NCBI RefSeq assembly: GCF_024584435.1
Contig: NZ_CP102197.1
Span: forward strand, 744,001 to 808,000
Length of the DNA stretch: 64,000 bases
From: Schaalia odontolytica
GTDB taxonomy: Bacteria; Actinomycetota; Actinomycetes; Actinomycetales; Actinomycetaceae
Direction of reading: 5' to 3'
In this document: positions 30,941 to 40,067 of the stretch, one piece after another
Position numbering within the stretch: position 1 is the first letter of the stretch
Layout of the letters: each line of letters opens with the position of its first letter
The notes under the pieces: model-generated
What the model was told of the DNA's origin: nothing
Database searches by the model: none
Seen by the model: the letters and a program-made list of their open reading frames with translations, nothing else
Position numbers and translations under genes: made by a program

Positions 30941-33331
30941 CTAGGGCTGAAGCGACCGGGCGAACTGGCGGGCGTAGAAGAGGCGCTGCGCGACCTCGAT
31001 GAGCGCGCACGCGCACGCGCCAACGGTGATGATGACAAGCCACTCGTGTGCGTTGGGCGCAACCATCGAGAAGAAGTGACGCACGGGTGGGATGAATACG
31101 CCGCCCACGGTCGCGGTGATGACGCCGACCAGGAGCACCCACTTCCACAGGGAGAAGGGGCGGGACGTAATGACGAGAAGCCAGATCGCCCCCAGCATGA
31201 GCGAGAGGATCGCCGCCGTCGACTCGCGCGCCTGCGGTGGGCCGTCAACGATACCAAACGCGACGAGCGCGGCGGCCGCCAAGATGGCTCCCGTCGGCAT
31301 CGCCAGGGACAGCGTTCGCTTGAGGAACCCGGGAACGTACCTGCGCGGATTGGGCCACAGGGCCAGGAAAAACGCGGGGATGCCAATCGTGAGGGAGTCG
31401 ATGTAGCTGAACTGGCGCGGCAGGAACGGATAGCGCCAGCCGACGAGAGCCGTAACGATGACAAGCACGGCCGCGTAGGTGGTTTTCGCCAGGAACAGCG
31501 ACGACACGCGCTCCATGTTCGCGATGATGCGTCGGCCTTCCGACAGGACGCCGGGCAGGACCGAGAACTTGGAGTCCACGAGGACGATCTGGGCGAGTGC
31601 CTTCGTGGCCTGCGTTCCGTTGCCCATCGCGATGCCCAGGTCCGCGTCCTTGAGCGCAAGGGCGTCGTTCACGCCGTCACCGGTCATGGCGACGCAGTGC
31701 TCGCGCGCCTGCAGTGCTCCCACCATCGCGCGCTTCTGCTCGGGGGTCACGCGGCCGAACACGTCGTGGTTCTCGATGGCATCGATAAACGCCTCCGAGG
31801 TCAGGTCCTCGGGAAGGTCGCGCGCGTCCATGAGGCGAGCGGGCGAGCCGTCGGGCGCGGTCAGGCCGGCCTGCGCGGCCAGCGCGCCGACGGTCGTCGG
31901 GTTGTCGCCGGAGATGACGCGCACGTGCACGCCTTGGGAGCGGAAGTAGTCGAGCGTCTCGGCCGCGTCGGGTCGGAGGTCCTCCTCGAGCACGACGAGC
32001 GCGGCCACTTCCCGGCGCGCCGGCAGCTCGTCGTCGACGATGGCCTCATCGGCGCGCACGAGGGCAACCACACGCGAACCCTCCTGTGCGACGGCACGCA
32101 CCCTGGCCAGCAGGTCCACGTTCGCCGCCGCGGCCTCGTCGATGACGAACTCGGGTGCGCCCAGGATCCAGGTGTCGGCACCCCCACCCCACGCGCTCCA
32201 CTTGCGGGCGGACGAGAAAGGGACCGACCACTCGATGCGCTGCGCCGCGCCCGCGCGCTGCTCGTCGCTCAAATGCTCCCAGATCGCCTCGGCCGTCGCG
32301 TTGGTGCGATCACTCGCACAGCTCGCGAGGGCGCACAACACGGAGGATTCCTGGCCCGACACCACCTCGACGCCGCGAACGCGGATGCCGCCGGTGGTCA
32401 GCGTGCCCGTCTTGTCCAGGCACAGGCAGTCGACGCGCGCGAGCACCTCGACGGCGGGGAGCTCCTGGACGAGCACGCCGCGGCGGGCGAGCGTCGCCGA
32501 TCCGATCGCGAAGTTCATGGAGGTGAGCAGGACGAGGCCCTGAGGAATCATGCCGATGACGGATGCGACGGAGAGGACGAGCGCCTCACGCCAGTCTCCC
32601 CCATCGCCTCCCGCCACGCGGTTCTGCGAGTAGAACGTCAGGACGACGACGGGAAGCAGCATGATGGACACGACCTGCAGCACCCGGTTGATCGACACCT
32701 GGATCTCCGAGACCGTGCGCGTGAACGCTCGCGCCTGCTCCGACAGCCCCTGCGCGTAGACGCGCTCGCCGACGGCCGTGGCGACCATGCGCCCTGAGCC
32801 GGCGACGACGCTCGTGCCGGCCAGCAGCTGGTCGCCCTGCTTCTTCTTCACGGGACGAGACTCGCCCGTCAGCAGGGATTCGTCGATCTCGAGGCCGACC
32901 GCGCTCAACACGGTTCCGTCCACGCTCACCTGGTCTCCCAGCGTCAGGTCGATGATGTCGTCGAGCACGACGTCGCGCGCGGGCACGACGGACAGCGTGC
33001 CACCGCGTAGCACGGTCGCCTGCGGCGCATCCACGATCGCCAGCGAATCCAGCGTGCGCTTGGCGCGCAGCTCCGAGACGATGCCGATGACCGCGTTGAT
33101 GATCATGACGCCACCGAAGATGCCGTCGCGCAGGTCACCGAAGAGAAGCACGATGACGGACGCCGCGACGATGATCGCGTTGAAGAGAGTCAGGACGTTC
33201 TCGCGGATAATCGAGGTCACCGAGCGGGAGGTGCGATCCTTCACCCGGTTGACGGCGCCGCGCGCGACGCGCTCGGCCACCTCCGCAGCGCTCAGGCCAC
33301 GCTCGTCGATACTCACCCTGTCAACGCTCAC
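30941..33331 (-). CDS. P-type cation-transporting ATPase (CtpE/YoaB-like)
   Basis: 796 residues. Actuator motif LLTGESRPV (TGES 155-158), phosphorylation site DKTGTLT (Asp306), and hinge GDGVNDALALKDADLGIAMG are intact, with about ten hydrophobic helices. The M4 ion-site motif reads MIPQGLVLLTS where many Ca2+ pumps have PEGL; M6 has LTIGIPAFFLAL, typical of the CtpE/YoaB-type pumps. Related proteins move Ca2+ or Mn2+. The GTG start overlaps terC by 11 bases; another GTG five codons on follows the terC stop. Location behind two TerC genes and a manganese-type riboswitch suggests Mn2+ export (inference). Confidence 0.85.
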   Translation of the reverse strand: MSVDRVSIDERGLSAAEVAERVARGAVNRVKDRTSRSVTSIIRENVLTLFNAIIVAASVIVLLFGDLRDGIFGGVMIINAVIGIVSELRAKRTLDSLAIVDAPQATVLRGGTLSVVPARDVVLDDIIDLTLGDQVSVDGTVLSAVGLEIDESLLTGESRPVKKKQGDQLLAGTSVVAGSGRMVATAVGERVYAQGLSEQARAFTRTVSEIQVSINRVLQVVSIMLLPVVVLTFYSQNRVAGGDGGDWREALVLSVASVIGMIPQGLVLLTSMNFAIGSATLARRGVLVQELPAVEVLARVDCLCLDKTGTLTTGGIRVRGVEVVSGQESSVLCALASCASDRTNATAEAIWEHLSDEQRAGAAQRIEWSVPFSSARKWSAWGGGADTWILGAPEFVIDEAAAANVDLLARVRAVAQEGSRVVALVRADEAIVDDELPARREVAALVVLEEDLRPDAAETLDYFRSQGVHVRVISGDNPTTVGALAAQAGLTAPDGSPARLMDARDLPEDLTSEAFIDAIENHDVFGRVTPEQKRAMVGALQAREHCVAMTGDGVNDALALKDADLGIAMGNGTQATKALAQIVLVDSKFSVLPGVLSEGRRIIANMERVSSLFLAKTTYAAVLVIVTALVGWRYPFLPRQFSYIDSLTIGIPAFFLALWPNPRRYVPGFLKRTLSLAMPTGAILAAAALVAFGIVDGPPQARESTAAILSLMLGAIWLLVITSRPFSLWKWVLLVGVITATVGGVFIPPVRHFFSMVAPNAHEWLVIITVGACACALIEVAQRLFYARQFARSLQP

Positions 33332-34319
33332 CGGCGTCCTCCTCGTCCATAGCGCTGCGGATCAGCGACGCAACAACGGTGAGCCCCAGGGTCACGACGA
33401 TGACCCCAAGCGACACCGATACGGAAATCTCCGGAGCCCACCCCACGCCCCGACCACCGTTAATAAACGGCAGGGTGTTGGAGTGCAGCGCCTCGAGGAT
33501 CAGCTTGACTCCGATGAAGCTGAGGATGACGCCCAGGCCGTATCCCAGGTAGACGAGCTTGGAGAGAAGAGCGTCCACGAGGAAGAACAGCTGACGGAGC
33601 CCCATGAGGGCGAAGACGTTGCACGCGAAGACGAGAAAGGCCTGCGAGGTGATGCCAAAGATCGCTGGAATCGAGTCGAACGCGAACATGAGGTCCGCCG
33701 ATCCCAGCGCCAGCACGACCACAAACAGCGGGGTCAGGTAGGTGTGGCCGCCGTGGCGGTAGAGCAGCCGGTTGCCGATGAAACCGTCGGTGATCGGAAG
33801 AACGCGACGCACGGCGCGGATAATAGCATTATCCTCGTACTCCCCCTCCTCGCTCCCGCCGCTAGCCGTCTCCTTGATCTGGGAGAATGCCGTCCACAGC
33901 AGCCACACCCCGAAGATGAAGAAGACCCAGGAGAAGCGAGACACGAGCGCTGCGCCGAGGAGGATGAACACGAGACGCAGCGCCAGCGCGATGACGATGC
34001 CGAGCAGCAGCGCCTTCTGCTGGTTTTCACGCGGCACCCGAAACGCCTTGAGGATCAGGATGAACACGAAGAGGTTGTCGACCGACAGGGACCATTCCAT
34101 CACCCATCCCGCGTAGAACTCCTGGGCGTAGAGCCACCCGTTCGTGAGCCACAGGCCGACGCCGAACAGGCCGGAGAGGCCGACGTAGAAGAGCGTCCAG
34201 CGAGCCGCCTCGGAAGCGGTGGGGGGATGGGGGTTGCGCGCGTGCCCAAGAAAATCAAGAACGACAAGGCCCAATGCAACCAGGCCGAGAACCCCCCAGG
34301 CCCACGGGTGAACAACCAT
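33321..34319 (-). CDS. TerC-family integral membrane protein, downstream copy
   Basis: 332 residues, about nine transmembrane helices. TerC/Alx motifs: WSLSVDNLFVFILILKAF and MFAFDSIPAIFGIT, whose acidic residues are thought to bind the metal, and FACNVFALMGLRQLFFLVD. Members export Mn2+ (Alx/YkoY, MeeF/MeeY) or are tied to tellurite resistance. 31 bases after the upstream paralogue and overlapping the P-type ATPase gene, so part of one operon. Same length and topology as its neighbour, indicating an old tandem duplication. Confidence 0.88.
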   Translation of the reverse strand: MVVHPWAWGVLGLVALGLVVLDFLGHARNPHPPTASEAARWTLFYVGLSGLFGVGLWLTNGWLYAQEFYAGWVMEWSLSVDNLFVFILILKAFRVPRENQQKALLLGIVIALALRLVFILLGAALVSRFSWVFFIFGVWLLWTAFSQIKETASGGSEEGEYEDNAIIRAVRRVLPITDGFIGNRLLYRHGGHTYLTPLFVVVLALGSADLMFAFDSIPAIFGITSQAFLVFACNVFALMGLRQLFFLVDALLSKLVYLGYGLGVILSFIGVKLILEALHSNTLPFINGGRGVGWAPEISVSVSLGVIVVTLGLTVVASLIRSAMDEEDAGER

Positions 34320-34350
34320 CGCAACCTCTCAACTAGCCGACCGTGGTATT

Positions 34351-35358
34351 TTAGCGCCCCCGCGCTGGGGCATCCTCACCACCGCGCGCCCGGGAGACGA
34401 GAAGGGATGCCGCGACCGTGATGAGGATCGTCACGACGATGAAGCCCAGGGAGAAGGCGATGCCCGGCTCCGGCACAATCACGACCTCGCGGCCCCCGTT
34501 GATGAAGAACAGCTCGTTCGTGTGCAGCGCGTGGTTGATGAGCTTGAAGCCGATGAATCCGAGGATCGCGGCGAGCCCGTAGTGCAGGAACACGATGCGG
34601 TCGAGCAGGCCGTCGATGAGGAAGTACAGCTGGCGCAGCCCGAGCAGGGAGAACGCGTTGGCGGCGAACACGAGGTATGCCTCGGAGGTGAGCGAGTAGA
34701 TCGCGGGGATCGAGTCGACCGCGAACATCACGTCGGCCGTGCCGATGGCCAGAACGCACAGGAGGAGCGGCGTGATGTAGGTGCGCCCGCCGTGGCGATA
34801 GAGCATTCGGGATCCGACGAATCCGTCGGTGACGGGCACAATCCGCGACACCGCGCGCACGATCGACGGCGGGCGGTACTCCTCCTCGTCGTCCTCATTC
34901 CCCGTGCCCTCGCGGACCTGGCTTATCGCAGTCCACGCCAGCCACAGGCCGAAGATGTAGAACACCCAGGAGAAGTTCTCGATAAGGGCGGCGCCGGCGA
35001 GGATGAAGAGCAGACGCAGGATCAGGGCGATGACGATGCCCGCCAGCAGGACCTCCTGCTGGTTCTTGCGCGGGACACGGAAGGTGGACAAGATGATGAC
35101 GAAGACGAAGAGGTTGTCGATGCTCAGGGCCTTCTCCGTGATGTATCCGCCCAGATACTCCTGCCCGTACTGGGGTCCCCAGACCGCCCACACGATGGCG
35201 CCGAAGACGAGGGCGATCACGATGTAGGCGATCGACCAGGATGCGGCTTCCTTGAGCGTGGGTTCGTGGGGGGTACGGACGTGGCCGACGATGTCGACAA
35301 CGATCATGGTGACAATGATGGCTGCGAGGATGATCCAGGCGAGCGCGTGCACGTGCAT
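34351..35358 (-). CDS. TerC-family integral membrane protein, first gene of operon
   Basis: 335 residues with the same helix pattern as the next gene: KALSIDNLFVFVIILSTF, MFAVDSIPAIYSLTSEAYLV and NAFSLLGLRQLYFLIDGLL. The ATG at 35358 has a GGAGG eight bases upstream, but that GGAGG is buried in a 10-bp hairpin at the end of a yybP-ykoY-like leader, so translation should depend on the riboswitch state. Likely a Mn2+ exporter by family and by leader; not proven by sequence. Confidence 0.9.
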   Translation of the reverse strand: MHVHALAWIILAAIIVTMIVVDIVGHVRTPHEPTLKEAASWSIAYIVIALVFGAIVWAVWGPQYGQEYLGGYITEKALSIDNLFVFVIILSTFRVPRKNQQEVLLAGIVIALILRLLFILAGAALIENFSWVFYIFGLWLAWTAISQVREGTGNEDDEEEYRPPSIVRAVSRIVPVTDGFVGSRMLYRHGGRTYITPLLLCVLAIGTADVMFAVDSIPAIYSLTSEAYLVFAANAFSLLGLRQLYFLIDGLLDRIVFLHYGLAAILGFIGFKLINHALHTNELFFINGGREVVIVPEPGIAFSLGFIVVTILITVAASLLVSRARGGEDAPARGR

Positions 35359-35360
35359 AC

Positions 35361-35499
35361 GTGGGGCCTCCGGTACGAGTCGGGTACCGGAGGTCTCCTC
35401 CCGCCAGTGTTCTGGCCGGTGGCGCCGGAGGCCACGCCCCGAGGGCTGGCCGTCGTGGTGACGACGCCACTGTTGGTGGGAGTACTCCCCTCCGCTAAC
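35361..35499 (-). promoter_or_regulatory. yybP-ykoY-like (manganese) riboswitch leader of the terC operon
   Basis: Minus-strand leader of about 140 bases. It contains the conserved GGGGAGTA (35490-35483) near the 5' end and GAGGAGACC (35400-35392) near the 3' end, the two signature blocks I recall for the yybP-ykoY aptamer, with small hairpins between, for example GCGTCGT-cacc-ACGACG. The CCTCCG after GAGA can pair either with the CGGAGG at the 5' end (P1, 35493-35488 region) or with the CGGAGG that is the ribosome-binding site. This mutually exclusive pairing, and the downstream TerC genes, support the call. Confidence 0.75.
35367..35393 (-). promoter_or_regulatory. Ribosome-binding-site sequestering hairpin
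   Basis: Perfect 10-bp stem CCTCCGGTAC / GTACCGGAGG with a seven-base loop. The last five bases (GGAGG, 35371-35367) are the Shine-Dalgarno of terC, eight bases from the ATG. This is the expression platform of the riboswitch. Confidence 0.75.
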
Positions 35500-35505
35500 G
35501 CCTCC

Positions 35506-35511
35506 ATCCTA
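35506..35511 (-). promoter_or_regulatory. -10 box of the riboswitch/terC operon
   Basis: TAGGAT just 15 bases before the GGGGAGTA block, placing the transcription start at the 5' edge of the aptamer (about 35499). The -35 is weak. Confidence 0.5.
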
Positions 35512-35596
35512 GTCGGGTCTCGGCGCCCGCGCCCAGTTCTTCGCGAGTGTCATCGGTCGCGTCGGACGAATGACGAGGCATCGGCCCCCGCACGCC

Positions 35597-37687
35597 CTAG
35601 TGCGCGCGCTTCATGGCGCGCAGTTCCTTCTTCAGGTCCTCGATCTCGTCGCGCAGGCGGGCGGCCACCTCGAATTGCAGGTGCTCCGCCGCCGTCATCA
35701 TCTGCGCGGAGAGTTCTTCGATGAGGTCGGCCAGCTCCGATTCGGCACGCGCACCCAGGCTGTGCGCGCCCCCGGCGCCTACCGCGCGGGATTCGCCGCG
35801 CTCCTTCGCGCTCTTCTCCTTGCGGTAGCCGCCTTCGAGCAGGGTTTGGGTGTCCACCTGTTCTCGGGCGAGCATGTCAGTCACGTCGGAGATCTTCTTG
35901 CGCAGGGGCTGCGGGTCGATCCCGTGTTCCTCGTTGTAGGCAATCTGGATCTCGCGGCGGCGCATCGTCTCGGAGATGGCCTCGCGCATCGAGTCGGTGA
36001 TGTTGTCGGCATACATGTGGACTTCTCCGGACACGTTTCGCGCGGCGCGGCCGATCGTCTGGATGAGGGAACGGGTGGAGCGCAGGAAACCCTCCTTGTC
36101 GGCGTCGAGGATCGAGACGAGCGAGACCTCGGGCAGGTCCAGGCCCTCGCGCAGGAGGTTGATGCCGACGAGGACGTCAAAGGTGCCCAGGCGCAGCTCG
36201 CGCAGCAGCTCCACGCGGCGCAGCGTGTCGACGTCGGAGTGCAGGTACTCGACCTTGACTCCCCGCTCGGCAAGGTAGGTGGTGAGTTCCTCGGCCATCT
36301 TCTTGGTCAGGGTCGTCACGAGGACGCGCTCGTCGCGTTCGACGCGCAGGCGCACCTGTTCGAGGAGGTCGTCGATCTGTCCCTGCGTCGGCTTGACGAC
36401 GACAAGCGGGTCGACGAGGCCCGTGGGTCGGATGATCTGCTCGACCACCCCGTCGGAGCGGTCAAGCTCGTAGGGACCCGGCGTCGCGGACAGGTAGACG
36501 GTCTGGCCGATGCGCGCGGTGAACTCGTCCCACTTCAGCGGACGGTTGTCCATCGCGGAGGGCAGGCGGAAACCGTAGTCGACGAGGGTTCGCTTGCGGG
36601 ACATGTCTCCTTCGAACATCGCGCCGATCTGCGGGACGGTCACGTGGGACTCGTCAATGATGAGGAGGAAGTCCTCGGGGAAGTAGTCGAGAAGCGTGTG
36701 CGGGGGTGTTCCGGGACCTCGCCCGTCGATGTGCCGTGAGTAGTTTTCGACCCCCGAGCACGATCCGATCTCCTTGAGCATCTCCAGATCGAAGGTGGTG
36801 CGCATGCGCAGGCGTTGTTCCTCGACCAGCTTGTTCTGGGCGTGCAGCCACGCCAGGCGTTCCTCGAGCTCGTCCTCGATGGAGACGATGGCCTTCTTCA
36901 TGCGTTCCTCACCCGCCACGTAGTGGGATGCGGGGAAGAGGTAGGTGTGCTCGACCTCGGAGATGACGTCACCGGTGAGCGGGTGGAGCACGGCGAGGGA
37001 GTCGATCTCGTCGCCGAACATCTCGATGCGAATGGCGAGTTCCTCGTAGACGGGAATGATCTCGATCGTGTCACCGCGCACGCGGAAGGTGCCGCGCGTG
37101 AAGGCCATGTCGTTGCGCACGTACTGCATGGCGACGAACCTGCGGAGCAGGGCGTCGCGATCCACGACCATGCCACGGCTCAGCTCGATCATTCGCGCCA
37201 CGTACTCTTCGGGTGTTCCCAGACCGTAGATGCACGAGACCGAGGAGACGACGACCGTGTCTCTCCTGGTGAGCAGGGAGTTGGTGGCGCTGTGGCGCAG
37301 GCGTTCCACCTCGTCGTTGATGGAGGAATCCTTCTCGATGAACGTGTCCGTCTGCGGCACGTACGCCTCGGGCTGGTAGTAGTCGTAGTAGGACACGAAG
37401 TACTCGACGGCATTGCCCGGCAGGAGCGCACGGAACTCGGCCGCGAGCTGCGCGGCGAGGGTCTTGTTGGGTTCCAGGATGAGCGCCGGGCGCTGCAGCT
37501 CCTCGATGAGCCACGCCGTGGTGGCGCTCTTTCCCGTGCCCGTCGCGCCCATGAGGACGACGTCCTGTTCGCCGTCGCGGATGCGCGCGGCCAGCTCGCG
37601 GATTGCCTTGGGTTGATCGCCCGACGGCGTGTAAGGGGAAATGACCTCGAAGGGCTTGTTCTGGCGCGTCACGACGTTAGTGCTCAC
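35597..37687 (-). CDS. uvrB: Excinuclease ABC subunit UvrB
   Basis: 696 residues. Helicase-like damage verifier: Walker [15 protein letters not shown], the beta-hairpin region [12 protein letters not shown] with [17 protein letters not shown], helicase motif [11 protein letters not shown], and a C-terminal UVR motif ([20 protein letters not shown]) that contacts UvrC. The GTG at 37687 follows TAGCGT by six bases; a GGGAGG also lies upstream but at 12 bases, too far for normal use. Its promoter is separate from coaE upstream. Confidence 0.97.
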   Translation of the reverse strand: MSTNVVTRQNKPFEVISPYTPSGDQPKAIRELAARIRDGEQDVVLMGATGTGKSATTAWLIEELQRPALILEPNKTLAAQLAAEFRALLPGNAVEYFVSYYDYYQPEAYVPQTDTFIEKDSSINDEVERLRHSATNSLLTRRDTVVVSSVSCIYGLGTPEEYVARMIELSRGMVVDRDALLRRFVAMQYVRNDMAFTRGTFRVRGDTIEIIPVYEELAIRIEMFGDEIDSLAVLHPLTGDVISEVEHTYLFPASHYVAGEERMKKAIVSIEDELEERLAWLHAQNKLVEEQRLRMRTTFDLEMLKEIGSCSGVENYSRHIDGRGPGTPPHTLLDYFPEDFLLIIDESHVTVPQIGAMFEGDMSRKRTLVDYGFRLPSAMDNRPLKWDEFTARIGQTVYLSATPGPYELDRSDGVVEQIIRPTGLVDPLVVVKPTQGQIDDLLEQVRLRVERDERVLVTTLTKKMAEELTTYLAERGVKVEYLHSDVDTLRRVELLRELRLGTFDVLVGINLLREGLDLPEVSLVSILDADKEGFLRSTRSLIQTIGRAARNVSGEVHMYADNITDSMREAISETMRRREIQIAYNEEHGIDPQPLRKKISDVTDMLAREQVDTQTLLEGGYRKEKSAKERGESRAVGAGGAHSLGARAESELADLIEELSAQMMTAAEHLQFEVAARLRDEIEDLKKELRAMKRAH

Positions 37688-37693
37688 GCCCCA

Positions 37694-37699
37694 ACGCTA
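37694..37699 (-). promoter_or_regulatory. -10 box for leaderless uvrB transcript
   Basis: TAGCGT followed by TGGGGC and the GTG of uvrB on the minus strand. Confidence 0.45.
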
Positions 37700-37769
37700 C
37701 CTCCCTGGCACGTCGAGCGCCCGCATAAGGCGGTCGGGTTCGCGGCGAGCGTGGAGCTCCCCGGCCTCC

Positions 37770-38462
37770 TCACTCAACAACCGGCACGTCGGGCATCAGC
37801 CAGCGGTCGTGGACGAGGCGAGCGACCTTTGCGAGGTCGGCGGCGCTTCCCTCGTTGTCGATCCAGATCGAGGCAATGGCTCGCCTACGATCGGACGAGG
37901 CCTGGGCGCGAATGCGAGCGCGCGCATCCTCGGGCCTCACCCCCCGTCCCGCCAGGCGCACAACCCTCACGTCCTCGGGCGCGTCGATCATGATGACCGC
38001 GTCGAAGCGGCTGGCGTCTTCGGGCGCAACGAGCAGCGGCACGTCGTAGACGGCGAGCGAGCCATCCGGAGCACTTCCGAGGATCTGCCTGGCACGTTCT
38101 CCGATCACGGGGTGCGTGATGGCGTTGAGCTCCTCCACCCGAGCCTCGCTCTTTTCGGGGGAGAAGACACGGGAAGCAAGGAGCGCGCGATCAAGGCTCC
38201 CATCGGGAAGAATCAGATCGCGCCCGAAGCGGCGTGCCACTCGCTCCAGGGTCTCGCTTCCCGGCGCGAGAACGTCCCGAGCGATAGCGTCCGCATCGGC
38301 AACGAAACCACCGAGCGACGCCAGGACGCGCGTCAGCGTCGACTTGCCCGACCCTATTCCGCCGCTGACGGCAACCACTCGAGCCGGCCCGTTCACCCGG
38401 CGTTTCCGGGTGGGGCGAAGCAGGCGGGCGGCGCAGCCACCGCAGGTCAGGGTACCGTTCAC
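37770..38462 (-). CDS. coaE: Dephospho-CoA kinase
   Basis: 230 residues from GTG 38462. The last step of CoA synthesis. P-loop VSGGIGSGKSTL, DADAIARDVLAPG, ITHPVIGERARQ and YDVPLLVAPEDASRFDAVI are family hallmarks. The first 22 residues (with CGGC and a basic stretch) precede the usual N-terminus; an alternative GTG at 38396 would remove them. The longer form is preferred because TAGGGT stands six bases before its GTG. The C-terminus lacks the extra UPF0157 domain seen in mycobacterial CoaE. Confidence 0.92.
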   Translation of the reverse strand: MNGTLTCGGCAARLLRPTRKRRVNGPARVVAVSGGIGSGKSTLTRVLASLGGFVADADAIARDVLAPGSETLERVARRFGRDLILPDGSLDRALLASRVFSPEKSEARVEELNAITHPVIGERARQILGSAPDGSLAVYDVPLLVAPEDASRFDAVIMIDAPEDVRVVRLAGRGVRPEDARARIRAQASSDRRRAIASIWIDNEGSAADLAKVARLVHDRWLMPDVPVVE

Positions 38463-38468
38463 GTCTCC

Positions 38469-38474
38469 ACCCTA
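38469..38474 (-). promoter_or_regulatory. -10 box for leaderless coaE transcript
   Basis: TAGGGT followed by GGAGAC and GTG (38462), with a TGCACA at -35 spacing. The GGAG would be only two bases from the GTG, too close to act as a normal ribosome-binding site. Confidence 0.5.
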
Positions 38475-38486
38475 GCCGCTCACGTG

Positions 38487-38514
38487 TTGCGTGTGCACAC
38501 CCCCGTGACACAAT
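38487..38514 (+). promoter_or_regulatory. Possible brnQ promoter
   Basis: TTGCGT, 16 bases, CACAAT, about 36 bases before the brnQ GTG. Partly overlaps the divergent coaE promoter region. Confidence 0.35.
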
Positions 38515-38550
38515 GGCACTGTTCATCCCGACACCAACGAGCGAGTAGCA

Positions 38551-39900
38551 GTGCCTCAGACAGTCAACGACGCCTCCGGGCAACGATCAAGCAGCGCCGT
38601 CCTCATTGCGACCTCACTGACCCTGTTCTCGATGTTCTTCGGCGCGGGTAACCTGATCTTCCCGCCGATCATGGGCGCGTCGGCAGGCACGAACGTCGCG
38701 CCCGCCATGATCGGCTTCCTCATCGGTGGCGTCGCCCTGCCCGTCATCTCGATCATCACGATCGCCCTGTCGGGCACCGACATGCGCGACCTCGTCAACC
38801 GTGCGGGAAAGTCCTTCGGTCTCGTCTTCTCCGTCATGGTCTACCTCTCGATCGGCGCCTTCTATGCGCTGCCGCGTACCGGCGCCGTGTCCTTTTCAAC
38901 GGCGGTCGCACCCATCATCGGCACGAAGTCACTGACCGCGTCGATCCTCTTCAGCCTTGTCTTCTTTGGCGTCGCCTTCTACCTATGCTGGAATCCTGGC
39001 ACAATCATCGACAGCCTCGGCAAGGTCCTTACCCCCATCCTGCTGGGCCTCCTCGTCCTCCTGGTCTTCTTGTGCCTCGCGTCCCTACCTGCCTCCCACG
39101 ACGCCCCCACCGGAGAGTATTCGGCTACTCCCCTGGCCGCCGACCTGTTGGAGGGATACATGACGATGGACTCGATCGCCGCCCTGGCCTTCGGCATCAT
39201 CGTCGTTACGTCGCTCGGGAACACGGGCGGCGGCATCGGCGCGAAGGTCGTGCGACGCACCTCCACGGCGGCCATCATCGCTGGGTCGCTGCTCGCCGTC
39301 GTGTACGTGGGCCTGGGTCTCATCGGCCACGTCATCCCCAATGCCCAGAGCTACGGCGACGGCGCCACCCTCCTCGCCGACGCCGCCCAGATGACGATGG
39401 GTTGGCCCGGACAGATCGTTTTCGGGCTCATCGTGCTGACGGCATGCATGACGACGGCGGTCGGCTTGATCGCGGCGACGTCGGAGTTCTTCCACCGCCT
39501 GCTCCCGGCCATCTCCTACCGCACGTGGATGATCGTCTTCACGATCATCTCCTTCGCGCTGGCCTCCGCCGGACTTGACTCGGTGCTCGCCATCGCGGTA
39601 CCGATCATCACGTTCCTGTACCCCATCGCAATCACCGTCGTGTTCATAACGATCGCGACCCATCCGCTGCGCCTGACCACCCCGGCACTGTGGACCTTCC
39701 GTCTGGGGTCGTGGATGGCGGCGGCGTGGTCGGCGGCGACGACGCTCGCGCACGTCGGTGTCGCCACGGAGGGAATTAGCTCCGTTCTCATGTGGAGCCC
39801 ACTTCAAGCGAACCAGCTCGGCTGGATCCTCCCCACGCTCATCGCTGCGCTGATCGGTGCGTGCATCGACGTGGCTGCGATGAGGCGTACGGCTGCCTGA
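38551..39900 (+). CDS. brnQ: Branched-chain amino acid carrier, BrnQ family
   Basis: 449 residues from a GTG. Twelve hydrophobic helices with the family N-terminal TLFSMFFGAGNLIFPPIMG and the internal GFIIGGVALPVISI-like segment (here GFLIGGVALPVISI). A sodium- or proton-coupled importer of Leu, Ile and Val (LIVCS family). It is the only plus-strand gene in the uvrB-coaE-rpsA-polA block, whose order is otherwise widely conserved in actinobacteria, so it is probably a lineage-specific insertion. Ends with a terminator shared with rpsA. Confidence 0.93.
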   Translation: MPQTVNDASGQRSSSAVLIATSLTLFSMFFGAGNLIFPPIMGASAGTNVAPAMIGFLIGGVALPVISIITIALSGTDMRDLVNRAGKSFGLVFSVMVYLSIGAFYALPRTGAVSFSTAVAPIIGTKSLTASILFSLVFFGVAFYLCWNPGTIIDSLGKVLTPILLGLLVLLVFLCLASLPASHDAPTGEYSATPLAADLLEGYMTMDSIAALAFGIIVVTSLGNTGGGIGAKVVRRTSTAAIIAGSLLAVVYVGLGLIGHVIPNAQSYGDGATLLADAAQMTMGWPGQIVFGLIVLTACMTTAVGLIAATSEFFHRLLPAISYRTWMIVFTIISFALASAGLDSVLAIAVPIITFLYPIAITVVFITIATHPLRLTTPALWTFRLGSWMAAAWSAATTLAHVGVATEGISSVLMWSPLQANQLGWILPTLIAALIGACIDVAAMRRTAA

Positions 39901-39979
39901 GCGACGCATCCGCTGGTGGCCCGCTCGGCTTTGCGCCTCGCACATGGGGAACTGCACGTCCCCAATGTACGGGGATATG

Positions 39980-40015
39980 AGTGGTGGCCCCCAGGAAAAC
40001 CCGGGAGCCACCACT
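39980..40015. terminator. Bidirectional terminator between brnQ and rpsA
   Basis: Stem AGTGGTGGC / GCCACCACT extended by a C-A mismatch and CCC/GGG, with an 10-base A-rich loop. Serves converging brnQ and rpsA. Confidence 0.65.
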
Positions 40016-40067
40016 TATGCGTTCACTGTCGTGAACTGAGAAGTTGAAGGTCGTCTGACAGACCGAC

